A DNA stretch of 64,000 nt from VRUE01 sp963837735 (GTDB taxonomy: Bacteria > Actinomycetota > Thermoleophilia > Solirubrobacterales > 70-9): assembly GCA_963837735.1 (NCBI GenBank), contig CAWIOM010000012.1, positions 23,352-87,351 on the forward strand, in the 5' to 3' direction. Shown in pieces: positions 45,648-54,792 of this stretch. The notes beneath the pieces are model-generated. The model searched no databases. It was given only the letters and a program-made list of their open reading frames with translations, and was not told where the DNA came from. Each line of letters opens with the position of its first letter. Positions within the stretch are counted from its first letter, which is position 1. Both the position numbers and the translations under genes were made by a program.

Positions 45648-45733
45648 ATTTGGATTCGACCCGACCGGTTGCGTCGTAGATTTCGTCCTGCTTCGGCAGT
45701 TCGATTTTGACACCGGCCCGAGCGGCGCCCGCC

Positions 45734-47620
45734 TTACCGAGAGTGGTGGCGCTTGCCGTGCTTCTTGCGCTTGACCGGCTTGATCTTGAAGTGCCGGACC
45801 GCCGGCATCGCGTCGGCGCCGAGGATGTCCAGCGCGCGGACCTTGAAGGTGTAAGCGCCGGGGCGCAGGTGCCTGTAGGCCAGCGGCGTCCCGCAGCCGA
45901 CGAACTTCGCCGGCTTGCGCTTGGCCTTTGCTGCCGAGGCCTTGCCCTTGTGCTTCTTGTGGGGCTTGGGGCGCGGCCGGATCAGCTTGCACTGGTAGCC
46001 GGTGATCGCTCCCGGCGCTGAGAAGGTGAGCTTCGCCAGCTTCTTCTTGCTCGAGATCTTCGCCCGGGTGATCTTCGTTCCCGTCGGGACGCCGAAGGTC
46101 GCCGTCACCGTCTGATCCTGGGTAAGCGCGACCTGGCAGGTGCCGGTGCCGGTGCAGGGGCCGGAGAAGCCGGCGAAGGCGCTGCCGGCGACCGCTTCGG
46201 GGCGCAGGATCTTGACCGCGGCCTGCGAGAAGTCGGCTTCGCAGTTGGCGGCCGGGCAGACCAGGCCATCGGTGCCGACCGCGCCGGCGCCGGCGCCCGC
46301 CAGTTCCACCTTCAGCTTCTGCGAGGGGCCGATGATCGCGAATCCGTTGTAGGAGCCGGCGGCGACGGCGCTGGCTCCGGCGACGGCGATCGGCGTCGGT
46401 GAGGGACGATCCGTCGTGCTGCCGTCGCCGAGTTCGCCGTATTCGTTCTCGCCCCAGCTGACAGCGCTGCCGTCGGTCAGCAGGGCCGTCGTGTGGTAGC
46501 CCTCGGCTGCGATTTCCCGGAACGTGTGGCCGCCGGTGACCGGGGTCGGCAATGGGAGGCATTCGCAGCCCGAGCTCGTTTCGGTGCCGTTGCCGACCTC
46601 GCCGTCGCTGTTATAGCCCCAGGCGGATGCCGCGCCGCTGCCGCTGAGGGCGACGCCGTGATAGCCGCTCGAGGCAGTTTCCCTGGCGCCGGCGATGCCG
46701 CTGACGGCGACCGGGCCCACGCATTCGCAGGGCGGATTTTCCGTGTTGAGCGTGCCGTTGCCGACCTCGCCGTTGGAGTTGTAGCCCCAGTCCTTGATCG
46801 TCCCGTCGGCGAAGAGCGCCGAGCTGAGATACCAGCCGGCCGATATCGCGACCGCGCCCCTGAGGCCCGGCACGGGCACCGCGTGGTCGATGCACGTGCA
46901 GCCGGCTTCGGTGCCGACCCCGTCCCCCGACGCGCCATAGCGGTTATAGCCCCAGAACAGCACCGTGCCGTCGGCCTGCAGGGCCAGGCTGTAGTAGTAG
47001 CTGGCGGCGATCGCGACGACGTCGATAAGGCCAGGGACCTGGACGGGACGCATGCTGCAGGAATTGCCGGTGCAGCTTTCCGGTCCGGCGGACCCGCCCA
47101 GCCCCAGCTCCGCGTATTCGTTTTCGCCCCAGGCCCAGACCGTGCCGTCGGACCGGAGCGCGAGGCTGTGGTCGTAGCCGGCGGCGACCGCGACGAGGCC
47201 GGTCAGCCCCGGGACCTGCACGGGGGTTTTGCTGCAGGCGTAGACCCCGCAGCTTTCGGGCCCGCTGCTTTCGCCCAGTCCCAGCTGCCCCTGGTTGTTT
47301 TCGCCCCAGGCCGTCACCGTGCCGTCCGCTCGCAGGCCCAGCGTGTGGTACCCGCCTGAAGAGATCTGGGTGAAGTCGCTCGGACCGCTGACGGCGACGG
47401 GGGATTCGATGCATTCGCAGGAGTTGGCGGGGGCCGCGGTGCCGTTCCCCACCGCGCCTTCGTTGTTGTATCCCCAGCCGACGGCGCTGCCGCCGATCGC
47501 GCTCGCGCTTGCCGCGAAAGTCAGGCCCGCGACGCTCAGCGCGCAGACCGCGAGCAGCAGCGACGCGCGCCGCGGTAGGGAACCCTCAGACCTCGTCCTC
47601 GCAGCTTGCTCCCCCGACAC
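45734..47620 (-). CDS. Exported RCC1-repeat beta-propeller protein
   Basis: 628 aa. Start GTG with CAGAGGAG upstream. A signal peptide (SLLLAVCALSVAGLTFAASA) is followed by at least seven RCC1 repeats of ~50 aa (for example GTVTAWGENNQGQLGLGESS and GTVWAWGENEYAELGLGGSA). A Cys-containing bacterial repeat (DGLVCPAANCEADF, GPCTGTGTCQVALTQ) and a Lys/His-rich tail follow. It is probably on the cell surface. It ends 86 bp from the convergent Vgb-like gene. Confidence 0.88.
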   Translation of the reverse strand: MSGEQAARTRSEGSLPRRASLLLAVCALSVAGLTFAASASAIGGSAVGWGYNNEGAVGNGTAAPANSCECIESPVAVSGPSDFTQISSGGYHTLGLRADGTVTAWGENNQGQLGLGESSGPESCGVYACSKTPVQVPGLTGLVAVAAGYDHSLALRSDGTVWAWGENEYAELGLGGSAGPESCTGNSCSMRPVQVPGLIDVVAIAASYYYSLALQADGTVLFWGYNRYGASGDGVGTEAGCTCIDHAVPVPGLRGAVAISAGWYLSSALFADGTIKDWGYNSNGEVGNGTLNTENPPCECVGPVAVSGIAGARETASSGYHGVALSGSGAASAWGYNSDGEVGNGTETSSGCECLPLPTPVTGGHTFREIAAEGYHTTALLTDGSAVSWGENEYGELGDGSTTDRPSPTPIAVAGASAVAAGSYNGFAIIGPSQKLKVELAGAGAGAVGTDGLVCPAANCEADFSQAAVKILRPEAVAGSAFAGFSGPCTGTGTCQVALTQDQTVTATFGVPTGTKITRAKISSKKKLAKLTFSAPGAITGYQCKLIRPRPKPHKKHKGKASAAKAKRKPAKFVGCGTPLAYRHLRPGAYTFKVRALDILGADAMPAVRHFKIKPVKRKKHGKRHHSR

Positions 47621-47676
47621 CTGTTCTCCTCTGTTCGCGCCGCGAACGCCGGCCGGCGCCTCGATCTTCCCCGGAG

Positions 47677-47749
47677 TACCGCTACGGGGATTCGAACCCC
47701 GGTTTCTGGCATGAGAAGCCAGCGTCCTAGTCCCCTAGACGATAGCGGC
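47677..47749 (-). tRNA. tRNA-Glu (CTC)
   Basis: 73 nt. Acceptor pairs GCCGCTA/TAGCGGT, the anticodon stem is CTGGC/GCCAG with loop TTCTCAT (anticodon CTC), and the T-arm is CGGGGTTCGAATCCCCG. The CCA end is not encoded. Confidence 0.95.
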
Positions 47750-47841
47750 AGGTCGCCGGGATTCTAGCGAGCGGCGGGCGCCGTTTGTCTTGACGTCCCG
47801 GGCCGTGGCGCGGCCCGCCGATCGGTAGATTGGCTGCTCCC

Positions 47842-47925
<84 letters not shown>

Positions 47926-47929
47926 CTTC

Positions 47930-48841
47930 TCAGGCGCTCGCTGCGACCGGGTCGGTCGCGCGGGCGGCGTTGGACGCGATCTCCTCGACGAAGTCGGGCC
48001 AGAGCTCTTCCGGAAGGTCGTGTCCCATGCCCTCGAAGATGCGCAGACTGGCCCCGGGAATCGCCTTCGCGGTGGCGCGGCCGGCGGCCGGCCGGGCGAG
48101 CGGGTCGCTGCCTCCGTGCAGAACGGCGGTCGGCACCCGCAGGTGCCGCAGCTGCGGCGTGCGGTCGCCGGAGGCGCTGATCGCGTGCATCTGGCGGATG
48201 ATCCCGGCCGTGTTGTGGCCGCGGTCGTACATCGCCCCGGCCAGCTCGGCGGTGCGCTCCTCGTCGGGCGGGTAGCCGGGCGAGCCGAGCACGGTCAGCG
48301 TCCGCTTGACGCGGGCGACGTATTCCTCCCGTGACCGCGGGTACCTGTTCAGCAGCACGCCCCAGGCCTTGAGGCTGGGCGAGCCGATCCAGCGGTTGCC
48401 GGTCGTCGACATGATCGAGACCAGCGACCGGACCCGCTCGGGACGCTCGATCGCCATCGTCTGGCCGATCATCCCGCCCATCGAGGCGCCGACGACGTGG
48501 GCGGCGTCGATGCCGAGCGCGTCCATCAGGCCGAAGGTGTCGTCGGCCATGTCGGAGAGCAGGTACGCGGCGGTCGAGCAGCGACCGGAGAACATGTCGT
48601 AGCGCGACGGCATCCCCGCCTCCTTGATCAGGGTCGAGTGGCCGATGTCGCGGTTGTCGAAGCGGACGACCCGGAAGCCGCGATCGGCCAGCATCGAGCA
48701 GAAGCCCTCCTCCCAGCCGAGCATCTGCACGGCGAGGCCCATGATCAGGATCAGCGGCTCGGCATCGGGGTCGCCGACCTCCTGGTAGGCGAGCTCGATC
48801 CCATTGGCCTTGGCCAGCCGCTCCTCGCTGAGAGTGCTCAC
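47930..48841 (-). CDS. Alpha/beta-fold hydrolase
   Basis: 303 aa from a GTG start (VSTLSEERLAKANGIELAYQ). Oxyanion region ILIMGLAVQMLGWEEGF, nucleophile elbow VVGASMGGMIGQTMAIE (Ser), acid and His near LHGGSDPLARPAAG and FEGMGHDLPEELW. Resembles aclacinomycin methylesterase-like hydrolases. The substrate is unknown. It lies after tRNA-Leu in the opposite direction and is divergent from the metallophosphoesterase. Confidence 0.88.
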   Translation of the reverse strand: MSTLSEERLAKANGIELAYQEVGDPDAEPLILIMGLAVQMLGWEEGFCSMLADRGFRVVRFDNRDIGHSTLIKEAGMPSRYDMFSGRCSTAAYLLSDMADDTFGLMDALGIDAAHVVGASMGGMIGQTMAIERPERVRSLVSIMSTTGNRWIGSPSLKAWGVLLNRYPRSREEYVARVKRTLTVLGSPGYPPDEERTAELAGAMYDRGHNTAGIIRQMHAISASGDRTPQLRHLRVPTAVLHGGSDPLARPAAGRATAKAIPGASLRIFEGMGHDLPEELWPDFVEEIASNAARATDPVAASA

Positions 48842-48894
48842 CCACGGCAGTCTAGCCGCCGGACTGGCTGAACAGCCAGGAGTAGGTTGGGCGG

Positions 48895-49998
48895 GTGCGC
48901 ACCGCGATCGTCTCGGACCTGCACCTCGGCGGCACCTTCGCCGAGGACCTCGTGCGCGAGCCGGCGCTGCGCCAACCGCTGCTCGACGAGATCGCCTCCG
49001 CCGACCGCCTCGTCCTGCTCGGCGATGTGATCGAGCTTCGCGACCTGCCGCTGCCGACGGTGCTCGAGGCGGCCCGCCCGTTCTTCGAGGACCTCGGCGA
49101 GGCGATGGCCGGTCGCGAGATCCTGCTCGTCCCGGGAAACCACGACCACCGCCTCGCCGAGCCGCTGCTCGAAGGCAAGGCGCTGCGCGACGGCGGTGGG
49201 AGCCTCGGGCTGGAGCACCGGGAATCTCCGAGCGCGGAGCCGGCAACGACCATGGACGCCTGGCTCGGCAAGGCCGCTCTGGAGATCGCCTATCCCGGAG
49301 TTTGGCTGCGCGAGGACGTCTACGCGACCCACGGCCACTACATGGACTGCCACATGAGCCTGCCGCGGCTCGAGTGCGTCGCCGCGGCGACGATGATGCG
49401 CGTCTTCGGGCCGCTCCCCGAGCCCGCCACCGCCGCCGACTACGAGCGCGTCCTGCGACCGGTTTACGGGTTTTCCTACGGGCTCGCCCAGTCGCGTCCC
49501 GCCCGCAGGGCGACCCGGCCCTCGGAGAGCGTCTGGCGCCGGATCTCCGGCGGCAGCCGCGCCGGTTCCTCCCTGCGCCGCGCGGCGTTCCGCGCCGCGA
49601 TCGGCGGCGGCATCTCGGCGACGATCTGGACGCTGAACCGGTTGCTGAGAGCGCGCTTCAGCCCCGAGCTCTCGGCCGCGGCGATCACCCGCAGCGGCAT
49701 CGACGCGAGCACCGAGCTCGCCCGCCGGCTCGAGCTCGACGCGGCCCACGTGATCACCGGCCACACCCACCGCGCCGGCCCCGAAGCGGGCGAGGCCGAG
49801 TGGACGCTGCCCGGCGGAGGTCGCCTCCACAACACCGGCAGCTGGGTCTTCGCCTCCGCCTTCCACCGCCCGGGCACGCCGCCCAACCCCTACTGGCCTG
49901 GCACCGTCACGTGGCTCGAGGACGAGGGTCCGCCGAGGCGCGTGCGGCTGCTCAACGAGCGGCCGCGGGAGGAGCTGCGCCGAGCCACTCGGCGATGA
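48895..49998 (+). CDS. Metallophosphoesterase
   Basis: 367 aa, start GTG. The metal-binding motifs are in order: SDLHLGG, LLGDVIEL, VPGNHDHR, ATHGHYMD and VITGHTHRAGP. The family hydrolyses phosphate esters (nucleotides, lipids or proteins). A basic loop is present in the middle (RPARRATRPSESVWRRISGG). The last 47 bp overlap the convergent dehalogenase gene. Confidence 0.9.
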   Translation: MRTAIVSDLHLGGTFAEDLVREPALRQPLLDEIASADRLVLLGDVIELRDLPLPTVLEAARPFFEDLGEAMAGREILLVPGNHDHRLAEPLLEGKALRDGGGSLGLEHRESPSAEPATTMDAWLGKAALEIAYPGVWLREDVYATHGHYMDCHMSLPRLECVAAATMMRVFGPLPEPATAADYERVLRPVYGFSYGLAQSRPARRATRPSESVWRRISGGSRAGSSLRRAAFRAAIGGGISATIWTLNRLLRARFSPELSAAAITRSGIDASTELARRLELDAAHVITGHTHRAGPEAGEAEWTLPGGGRLHNTGSWVFASAFHRPGTPPNPYWPGTVTWLEDEGPPRRVRLLNERPREELRRATRR

Positions 49999-50854
49999 TC
50001 CCGCCGATCTCCTCGCCGGCGTCCTCGTGGAGGAAGTGCGAAGCGTTCTCGATCACCCGCGGCGGCGGGTAGCCCAGCCGCTCGGAGACCTGCTCGCCCA
50101 CAGAGAGGGGAAGGGCTTGGTCGGAGTCGGCCCAGAGGACCAGCGTCGGCCGCTCGTCGCTGCGCAGGGCGTCGGCGACCCGCCGGCCCTCGGCTGCGCC
50201 GGGAGCGTCGGGCTCGGTCGGGATCAGGGCCGGGAAGGCGCGGGCGCCGGCCTTCGACTCCGGGGTCGGGAAGGGCGCCTCGTAGGCGGAGATAACCTCG
50301 TCCGACGGGTCCCGTTTGCAGCCCGCCTTGACCAGGAACCCGACCGGCAGATCCTCGGCGTTCTGGACGAAGTCGCGGAATTTGAACCAGACGTCGCTCA
50401 TCCTCTGGTGGCCGGTGAAGGGACCGGTGTCGGAGATCACCAGGCGCGAGAAGCGGTCGGCGTGCTCGACGAATAGCCGCAGGCCGATCGGCCCGCCCCA
50501 GTCGTGGACGACGGCGGTCGCGTCGCGGACGTCGATCTCCTCGAGCAGCCCCGCCATCAGCTCGACGTGGCGGTCGTAGGAGTACCACTCGACCTCGGTG
50601 GGCTTGTCGGAGCGGCCGAAGCCGGCGTAGTCGGGCGCGATGCAGCGGTAGCCGGCGTCGCGGACCGGCGGGATCACCTTCCGCCACAGAAACGACCAGG
50701 TCGGCTCGCCGTGGAAGAAGACGATCGGCGGCCCCTCCCCCTCGTCCAGGTAGGCGAGGCGCAGCCCGTCAATCTCGGCGTAGCTCGACTCGAAGGGGAA
50801 ATCCGGCAATCCCCGCGTCGCCTCGTCCGGTGTGCGAACCACGTCCTCAGGCAC
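49952..50854 (-). CDS. Haloalkane dehalogenase-like alpha/beta hydrolase
   Basis: 300 aa. Family features include HGEPTWSFLWRKVIPPV (halide-binding Trp), the nucleophile Asp in VVHDWGGPIGLRLF and the catalytic His in VIENASHFLHEDAGEE. This pattern is that of DhlA/DmmA-type haloalkane dehalogenases, which split carbon-halogen bonds. The natural substrate is unknown. The 3' end overlaps the metallophosphoesterase gene. Confidence 0.88.
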   Translation of the reverse strand: MPEDVVRTPDEATRGLPDFPFESSYAEIDGLRLAYLDEGEGPPIVFFHGEPTWSFLWRKVIPPVRDAGYRCIAPDYAGFGRSDKPTEVEWYSYDRHVELMAGLLEEIDVRDATAVVHDWGGPIGLRLFVEHADRFSRLVISDTGPFTGHQRMSDVWFKFRDFVQNAEDLPVGFLVKAGCKRDPSDEVISAYEAPFPTPESKAGARAFPALIPTEPDAPGAAEGRRVADALRSDERPTLVLWADSDQALPLSVGEQVSERLGYPPPRVIENASHFLHEDAGEEIGGIIAEWLGAAPPAAAR

Positions 50855-50963
50855 CGGACAAGCCTATTGCCTCGACCCGGATCGGATTCCTAACTATTTT
50901 GATCAGCCATCTGAAGCCCGGTTTAGCCGACCTTAGACCTCCCTCCCTAACTTAGCCCGCGAC

Positions 50964-51000
50964 AGCGCACTTCTTCCCGCATACCGGGAACAACTGCGCT
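50964..51000. repeat. 37-bp palindromic repeat, copy 2, intergenic
   Basis: The arms AGCGCACTTCTTCCCG and CGGGAACAACTGCGCT pair at 14 of 16 positions around a CATAC centre. Length (37 bp), ends (AGCGCA...TGCGCT) and centre match the copy in murF at 57-93. Confidence 0.75.
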
Positions 51001-51097
51001 TTCACTCCCCGAGTCGAGCCAGACGACGTTTTGATTCCTTCGTATTACGAGATTCTTGATTAAGTTAGTGAACAAACTCCAGAATTCTAAAGAAGGG

Positions 51098-51307
51098 ATG
51101 AAGATGAGTACGAAATCCACCACCACCTTCACCTCCCGCGGCCGCTTGCGCGGGCTGCTCCGGGACGAGGAACCCGCCGGCACCGGCCAGAGTCGCGCCG
51201 GCTGCTCGCCCGCACGAGGCGAGTCCGCGAAGGCGTCCAACGACGAGGCCCTCTACTACCGGGCGCGGCTGATCCTCGGGGAGTCCCTCCCCCGCCCTCG
51301 CCGCTGA
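51098..51307 (+). CDS. Small protein, possible
   Basis: 69 aa, beginning MKMSTKSTTTFTSRGRLRGL, preceded by AAAGAAGGG and an AT-rich stretch (51030-51095) that could hold a promoter. It ends LILGESLPRPRR. No family is recognised. It is supported by the start signal and its isolated position, but the coding bias is weak. Confidence 0.4.
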   Translation: MKMSTKSTTTFTSRGRLRGLLRDEEPAGTGQSRAGCSPARGESAKASNDEALYYRARLILGESLPRPRR

Positions 51308-51317
51308 CGATCTCGGC

Positions 51318-52112
51318 CTAGGGGAGCTGAGAGAGGAAGTTGCCGATCACCGGCCCGAAATAGGGCGAGTAGACCTTGTTCCCGAATCCGGTGTAGCCGT
51401 AGCTGGTGATTCCGTCGATGTAGGCACCGCCGACGATCCAGGCACCGCCGCTGGAGCCGCCGGCCATGTCGCAGGCGCTGGGGATCGTCGGCGGCCCGGC
51501 GTAGTGGTAGGTGAGCGAGTCGCTGCCCAGCCCCTTCGCGAGGCAGCTGCGCAGCTCTTCGCCGTGCAGCGCGGCGGCCGGGTAGCCGTAGATCTGGAAG
51601 TGGAGGTGGCGCGAGCGCCCGGTCACGTAGCCACGCCCGCCGACGACGTCGGTCAGCGCCCCGAACTGGTTCGGCGCCACGCGCAGAGCGGCGACGTCGA
51701 AATCGGGGTTTTCCGAGTGGCGCCACTGCGGCATCAGGTAGGCGACTTCGACCGCAAAGGTCCCGAAGGGGCGGTCGCCGTGTTCGAAGGCGGGGATGAA
51801 GACCAGTTCTTTCCCGTAGCTGTGGTTCTCGAGGACGCAGTGGCCCGCGGTCAGGACGATCGAGCGGCTCGGGGTGTCGAGCGCCGTCCCCGAGCAGGAA
51901 TAGCTGCCTTCCTTCGGGTCGAATCCGAGGATGCGGCCGTTCGTGCGGGTGCCGTCGCCGATCGATTCGCCGACCCTGATGCTGCTGGCGGCCGCGTCGC
52001 TCGGCCGGCCGCCGAGCTCGACCACCCTGAGCCGGGCGGCGGCGCCGGCCGGCACCAGCAGGGCAAGCAGGAGCAGGGCTCCGATCGTCCATCCAACCGA
52101 GTTGCGTTTCAT
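51318..52112 (-). CDS. Exported trypsin-like serine protease, second copy
   Basis: 264 aa from the ATG at 52112 with AGAGGGGGAG upstream. Signal peptide at residues ~7-26. Triad: SIVLTAGHCVLE (His), ENPDFDVAALRV (Asp), MAGGSSGGAWIV (Ser). The layout matches the protease at 24680-25621 (TYHYAGPPTIPSACDMAGG vs RCHWLPGASGG), so the two are paralogs. Confidence 0.9.
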   Translation of the reverse strand: MKRNSVGWTIGALLLLALLVPAGAAARLRVVELGGRPSDAAASSIRVGESIGDGTRTNGRILGFDPKEGSYSCSGTALDTPSRSIVLTAGHCVLENHSYGKELVFIPAFEHGDRPFGTFAVEVAYLMPQWRHSENPDFDVAALRVAPNQFGALTDVVGGRGYVTGRSRHLHFQIYGYPAAALHGEELRSCLAKGLGSDSLTYHYAGPPTIPSACDMAGGSSGGAWIVGGAYIDGITSYGYTGFGNKVYSPYFGPVIGNFLSQLP

Positions 52113-52239
52113 GACTCCCCCTCTTGCATCCAACAACCCAACCCCATGGTGGCACACCGCAGGAAGTTCTTGGCCGAAATCGAACTCCCATCTAGCATCG
52201 CCCCGTCTCTATGGTCAATTTCGACGAAAGGGTTACCTC

Positions 52240-52626
52240 ATGAACGACGAGAGCCTGATCAGCGGCTGGTGGGTCTTCGCCGGCGTGCTGCTGCTGATCG
52301 CAGGAGTGCTGAACATCATCTACGGGATCGCTGCGATCGGCGACTCGAAGGTCTTCACCGAGAACGCGACCTACATCCTCAGCGGACTCCATACCTGGGG
52401 CTGGGTCATCCTGATCCTCGGCGTGCTCGAGCTGGTCGCCGCCTTCTCGCTCTTCTCTGGCGGCGAGTTCGGCCGCTGGTTCGGGATCTTCATCGCCTCG
52501 CTGAACGCGATCGGGGCGCTGCTCTCGGTCCCCGGCTACCCGATCTGGTCGCTGTCGGTGTTCGCCCTCGCGATCATCATCATCTACAAGCTGGCCGAGG
52601 GGCCGCAGGGTTCCTCAACCGCCTAG
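52240..52626 (+). CDS. Four-helix membrane protein (DUF7144-like)
   Basis: 128 aa. The start follows GAAAGGG. Four hydrophobic segments are seen (GWWVFAGVLLLIAGVLNIIY, WGWVILILGVLELVAAFSLF, FGIFIASLNAIGALL, SLSVFALAIIIIY). The family is common in actinobacteria and its function is unknown. A strong hairpin (52650-52681) terminates it. Confidence 0.8.
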   Translation: MNDESLISGWWVFAGVLLLIAGVLNIIYGIAAIGDSKVFTENATYILSGLHTWGWVILILGVLELVAAFSLFSGGEFGRWFGIFIASLNAIGALLSVPGYPIWSLSVFALAIIIIYKLAEGPQGSSTA

Positions 52627-53667
52627 CGGCGGCCCGCCCACATGTTGCGGACGAAGGCCCCGGGAACCCGGGGCCTTCGTCGTCTCGGGAGCCTCCTCGT
52701 CCTCGAGCGTCGACCAGGGCGCCGGAGCGCGCTCCTCGGGCTCGTAGAGGACGTCGGCGCCGGCTAGCCGGTCCTGCCAGCCGCGGCGGCGCTCGTCGAA
52801 GAGGATGCCGAGGAACCCGATCCCGAACGTCATGAACCCGAGCGCCATGCCGAGCAGCCGCCTGAACGAGCGGCGCGGCTTCAGGCGCTCTCCCGGGAGG
52901 CCGATCCGAATCCCGAAGAAGCGCATGCCCGGGGTCTGGCCGGCCAGCGACCAGAAGGCGACGAGGTAGAAGGACCCGAGGGCGACCCAGGCGAGCGAGC
53001 CGACCGCGAGAGTGAGGCCGGAGAGGCCGTGATCGCTGCCCGAGAAGGCCGAGGCGATCAGAGCGGCGATCGCGGCGACGCCGGTGAAGGCGAGGTTGAC
53101 GATCAGGGCGTCGAGGCCGAAGGAGAGCGCCCGCGTCAGCGCACCCGCCTCCGCACAGGGCTCCTGCCGCTGCTTGCGGAAGAAGACCCTGCGGACGATC
53201 CGCTCGACGACCGCGTCGAGGCGGCGGGTCGAGCGGCCGATCGTGTGGCCGACATCCTGGATCAGGCCGACGCTCTGGGCGCTGATCGCGGCCCGGATCT
53301 CCGGCGCCTCGGCGATCCGCTCGACCAGCCTCTGGGCCTCGTCGCTGGCCAGCAGGCGGCGCCAGACCTCGTCGACCATCTCGCTGTCGAGGGCCTCGAT
53401 CAGGGCCTTCTTGACCCGCTCGCTGTCGAGGGCCCCGTGGACGGCGCTCTCGACCGCGGGACCCTGCAGGACCCTGACCAGGGCCCGCTCGACCGCGTCG
53501 CTCTCGACCGCTGCGACCATCGCCTCCTCGGCGGCGGCCTCGACGGCGCGGTCGATGCCGGCGGCTTTGGTGACCGAACGGGCGGCTCCGACCCCGGCGC
53601 CCAGCATCCGCACAGAGAGCGGCAGCGGGCGCCCGTTCGGGCCCTCGCCCTGTGGTCGAGCCGCCAT
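52615..53667 (-). CDS. RDD-family membrane protein
   Basis: 350 aa. The N-terminal ~165 residues are a helical, charged domain with repeated VESDAVERALVRVLQGPAVE-type units. The RDD part (residues ~170-290) has ALSFGLDALIVNLAFTGVAA, AFWSLAGQTPGMRFFGIRIG and GWQDRLAGADVLY. The C-terminal 40 residues are a Glu/Pro-rich tail that spans the hairpin at 52650-52681. Function unknown, possibly transport or envelope organisation. Confidence 0.85.
   Translation of the reverse strand: MAARPQGEGPNGRPLPLSVRMLGAGVGAARSVTKAAGIDRAVEAAAEEAMVAAVESDAVERALVRVLQGPAVESAVHGALDSERVKKALIEALDSEMVDEVWRRLLASDEAQRLVERIAEAPEIRAAISAQSVGLIQDVGHTIGRSTRRLDAVVERIVRRVFFRKQRQEPCAEAGALTRALSFGLDALIVNLAFTGVAAIAALIASAFSGSDHGLSGLTLAVGSLAWVALGSFYLVAFWSLAGQTPGMRFFGIRIGLPGERLKPRRSFRRLLGMALGFMTFGIGFLGILFDERRRGWQDRLAGADVLYEPEERAPAPWSTLEDEEAPETTKAPGSRGLRPQHVGGPPLGG
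52650..52681. terminator. Perfect hairpin between convergent genes
   Basis: GACGAAGGCCCCGGG and CCCGGGGCCTTCGTC form a perfect 15-bp stem with an AA loop. It lies just after the plus-strand membrane gene and inside the last codons of the minus-strand RDD gene. It is likely a terminator for the plus-strand gene; no U-tract is present. Confidence 0.75.
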
Positions 53668-53669
53668 CG

Positions 53670-54056
53670 CTAGACAGGCCCCTCGACCGGGTCCATCGGG
53701 TGCAGCTCGCCGAGCTCCAGCGCCTCGGTGCGCAGGTGGCCGATCTCCTTGTACTCGGGCGAGCCGATCATCTCGAGGAAGGCCTGACGGCTCGGGTATT
53801 CGACCAGGGCGACCATGTCCCAGCCCTGCTCGCCGAGCAACGGCGAGGCCGGCTCTCCGGCCCAGACGATGCGGCCGCCGACCTTCTCCAGGGAGGGAGC
53901 GACGGCGGCGCCGTACTCGGCGTAGCGCTCCTGCCCGCCCTCGGGCTTGAAGCGCAGCAGGTTCAGCATCACCACCGGCCTGCCGTCTCCGGCGCGGGCC
54001 GAGAAGGCCTGGAAACCCTCCTGGTTCAGGCGCTCTGGCTCGGCCGATGCCTCCAT
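53670..54056 (-). CDS. DUF1330-family protein
   Basis: 128 aa. The alpha/beta-barrel ferredoxin-like pattern is VVMLNLLRFKPEGGQERYAE, then WDMVALVEYPSRQAFLEMIG. Small cytosolic proteins of this group have no assigned function. It is 2 bp upstream of the RDD gene and probably co-transcribed with it. Confidence 0.8.
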   Translation of the reverse strand: MEASAEPERLNQEGFQAFSARAGDGRPVVMLNLLRFKPEGGQERYAEYGAAVAPSLEKVGGRIVWAGEPASPLLGEQGWDMVALVEYPSRQAFLEMIGSPEYKEIGHLRTEALELGELHPMDPVEGPV

Positions 54057-54084
54057 GGGCCGAGTATACGGTCGCCCGGTCGGT

Positions 54085-54555
54085 TCAGGAAGCGGCTCCC
54101 AGGTGCTCGAGAAGGCGGTCGATCAGCTCGGCCTGGGCCGGCAGAATCCGCCGCCGCGCCTCCTCGGGATCGAACCACTCGGCGCGGTCGGCCTCGGGAA
54201 ACTCCCGCTCGTTGCCGGAGCGCGGCGGCCACTCCATCGAGAAGGTCGCGCTCGCCAGGGTCGCCGGGTCGAAGTCGGCCTCGGCGGCCCAGGCTTCGAC
54301 GATCTTCGCCTTCTGGCGCACCGAGCCGAGCTCGACGAGCTCCTCGGGGTCGAGCTCCGGCGCCGGCCCCAGCTCCTCGCCCAGCTCGCGCAGCGCGCAC
54401 TCGACGGGCCCCTCCCCGGCGTCGATTTCGCCCTTCGGGATCGACCAGGCGCCCGCGTCCCGCTTGGCCCAGAACGGACCGCCCGGGTGGATGAGCAGCA
54501 CCTCGGTCCCACTCGGGGCGGCACGGTGGAGAAGGATGCCGGCGCTTCTCTTCAT
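54085..54555 (-). CDS. Nudix hydrolase
   Basis: 156 aa. The Nudix box is complete: GEIDAGEGPVECALRELGEE followed by LG. The N-terminal SAGILLHRAAPSGTEVLLIH and PFWAKRDAGAWSIPKG are typical of DIPP/MutT-like members. It hydrolyses a nucleoside diphosphate derivative; the exact one is unknown. It is the first of a minus-strand group that includes the DUF1330 and RDD genes. Confidence 0.92.
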   Translation of the reverse strand: MKRSAGILLHRAAPSGTEVLLIHPGGPFWAKRDAGAWSIPKGEIDAGEGPVECALRELGEELGPAPELDPEELVELGSVRQKAKIVEAWAAEADFDPATLASATFSMEWPPRSGNEREFPEADRAEWFDPEEARRRILPAQAELIDRLLEHLGAAS

Positions 54556-54583
54556 GTCCCCGTCAGCCTAGAATGCACCGACA

Positions 54584-54657
54584 CGGGGCGTGGCGCAGTC
54601 TGGTAGCGCACTCGGCTGGGGGCCGAGCGGTCGCTGGTTCAAATCCAGTCGCCCCGA
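54584..54657 (+). tRNA. tRNA-Pro (GGG)
   Basis: 74 nt. The acceptor CGGGGCG pairs with CGCCCCG, the anticodon stem CTCGG/CCGAG encloses CTGGGGG (anticodon GGG), and the T-arm is CTGGTTCAAATCCAG. The last 45 nt (54613-54657) are repeated exactly at 58011-58055, and 16 nt of it again at 59670-59685. Confidence 0.96.
54613..54657 (+). repeat. att-like repeat, copy 1 (tRNA-Pro 3' end)
   Basis: The 3' 45 nt of the tRNA-Pro gene, from the anticodon stem to the discriminator base. It is identical to 58011-58055, and the last 16 nt (AATCCAGTCGCCCCGA) also occur at 59670-59685. Such repeats of a tRNA 3' end are the usual mark of site-specific integration. Confidence 0.85.
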
Positions 54658-54792
54658 CTAATCCAAGGCTCAGGGGCGGGTAGATGCGTTCCACGCGTCT
54701 TGCCGTCCCGCTTCTGCGCCAATAGACTTGCTGTGCTTTCCCGGGCAATCGACTGAGCGAGCCACAGAAAACGTAAGGGAAGGAGCTGAATT

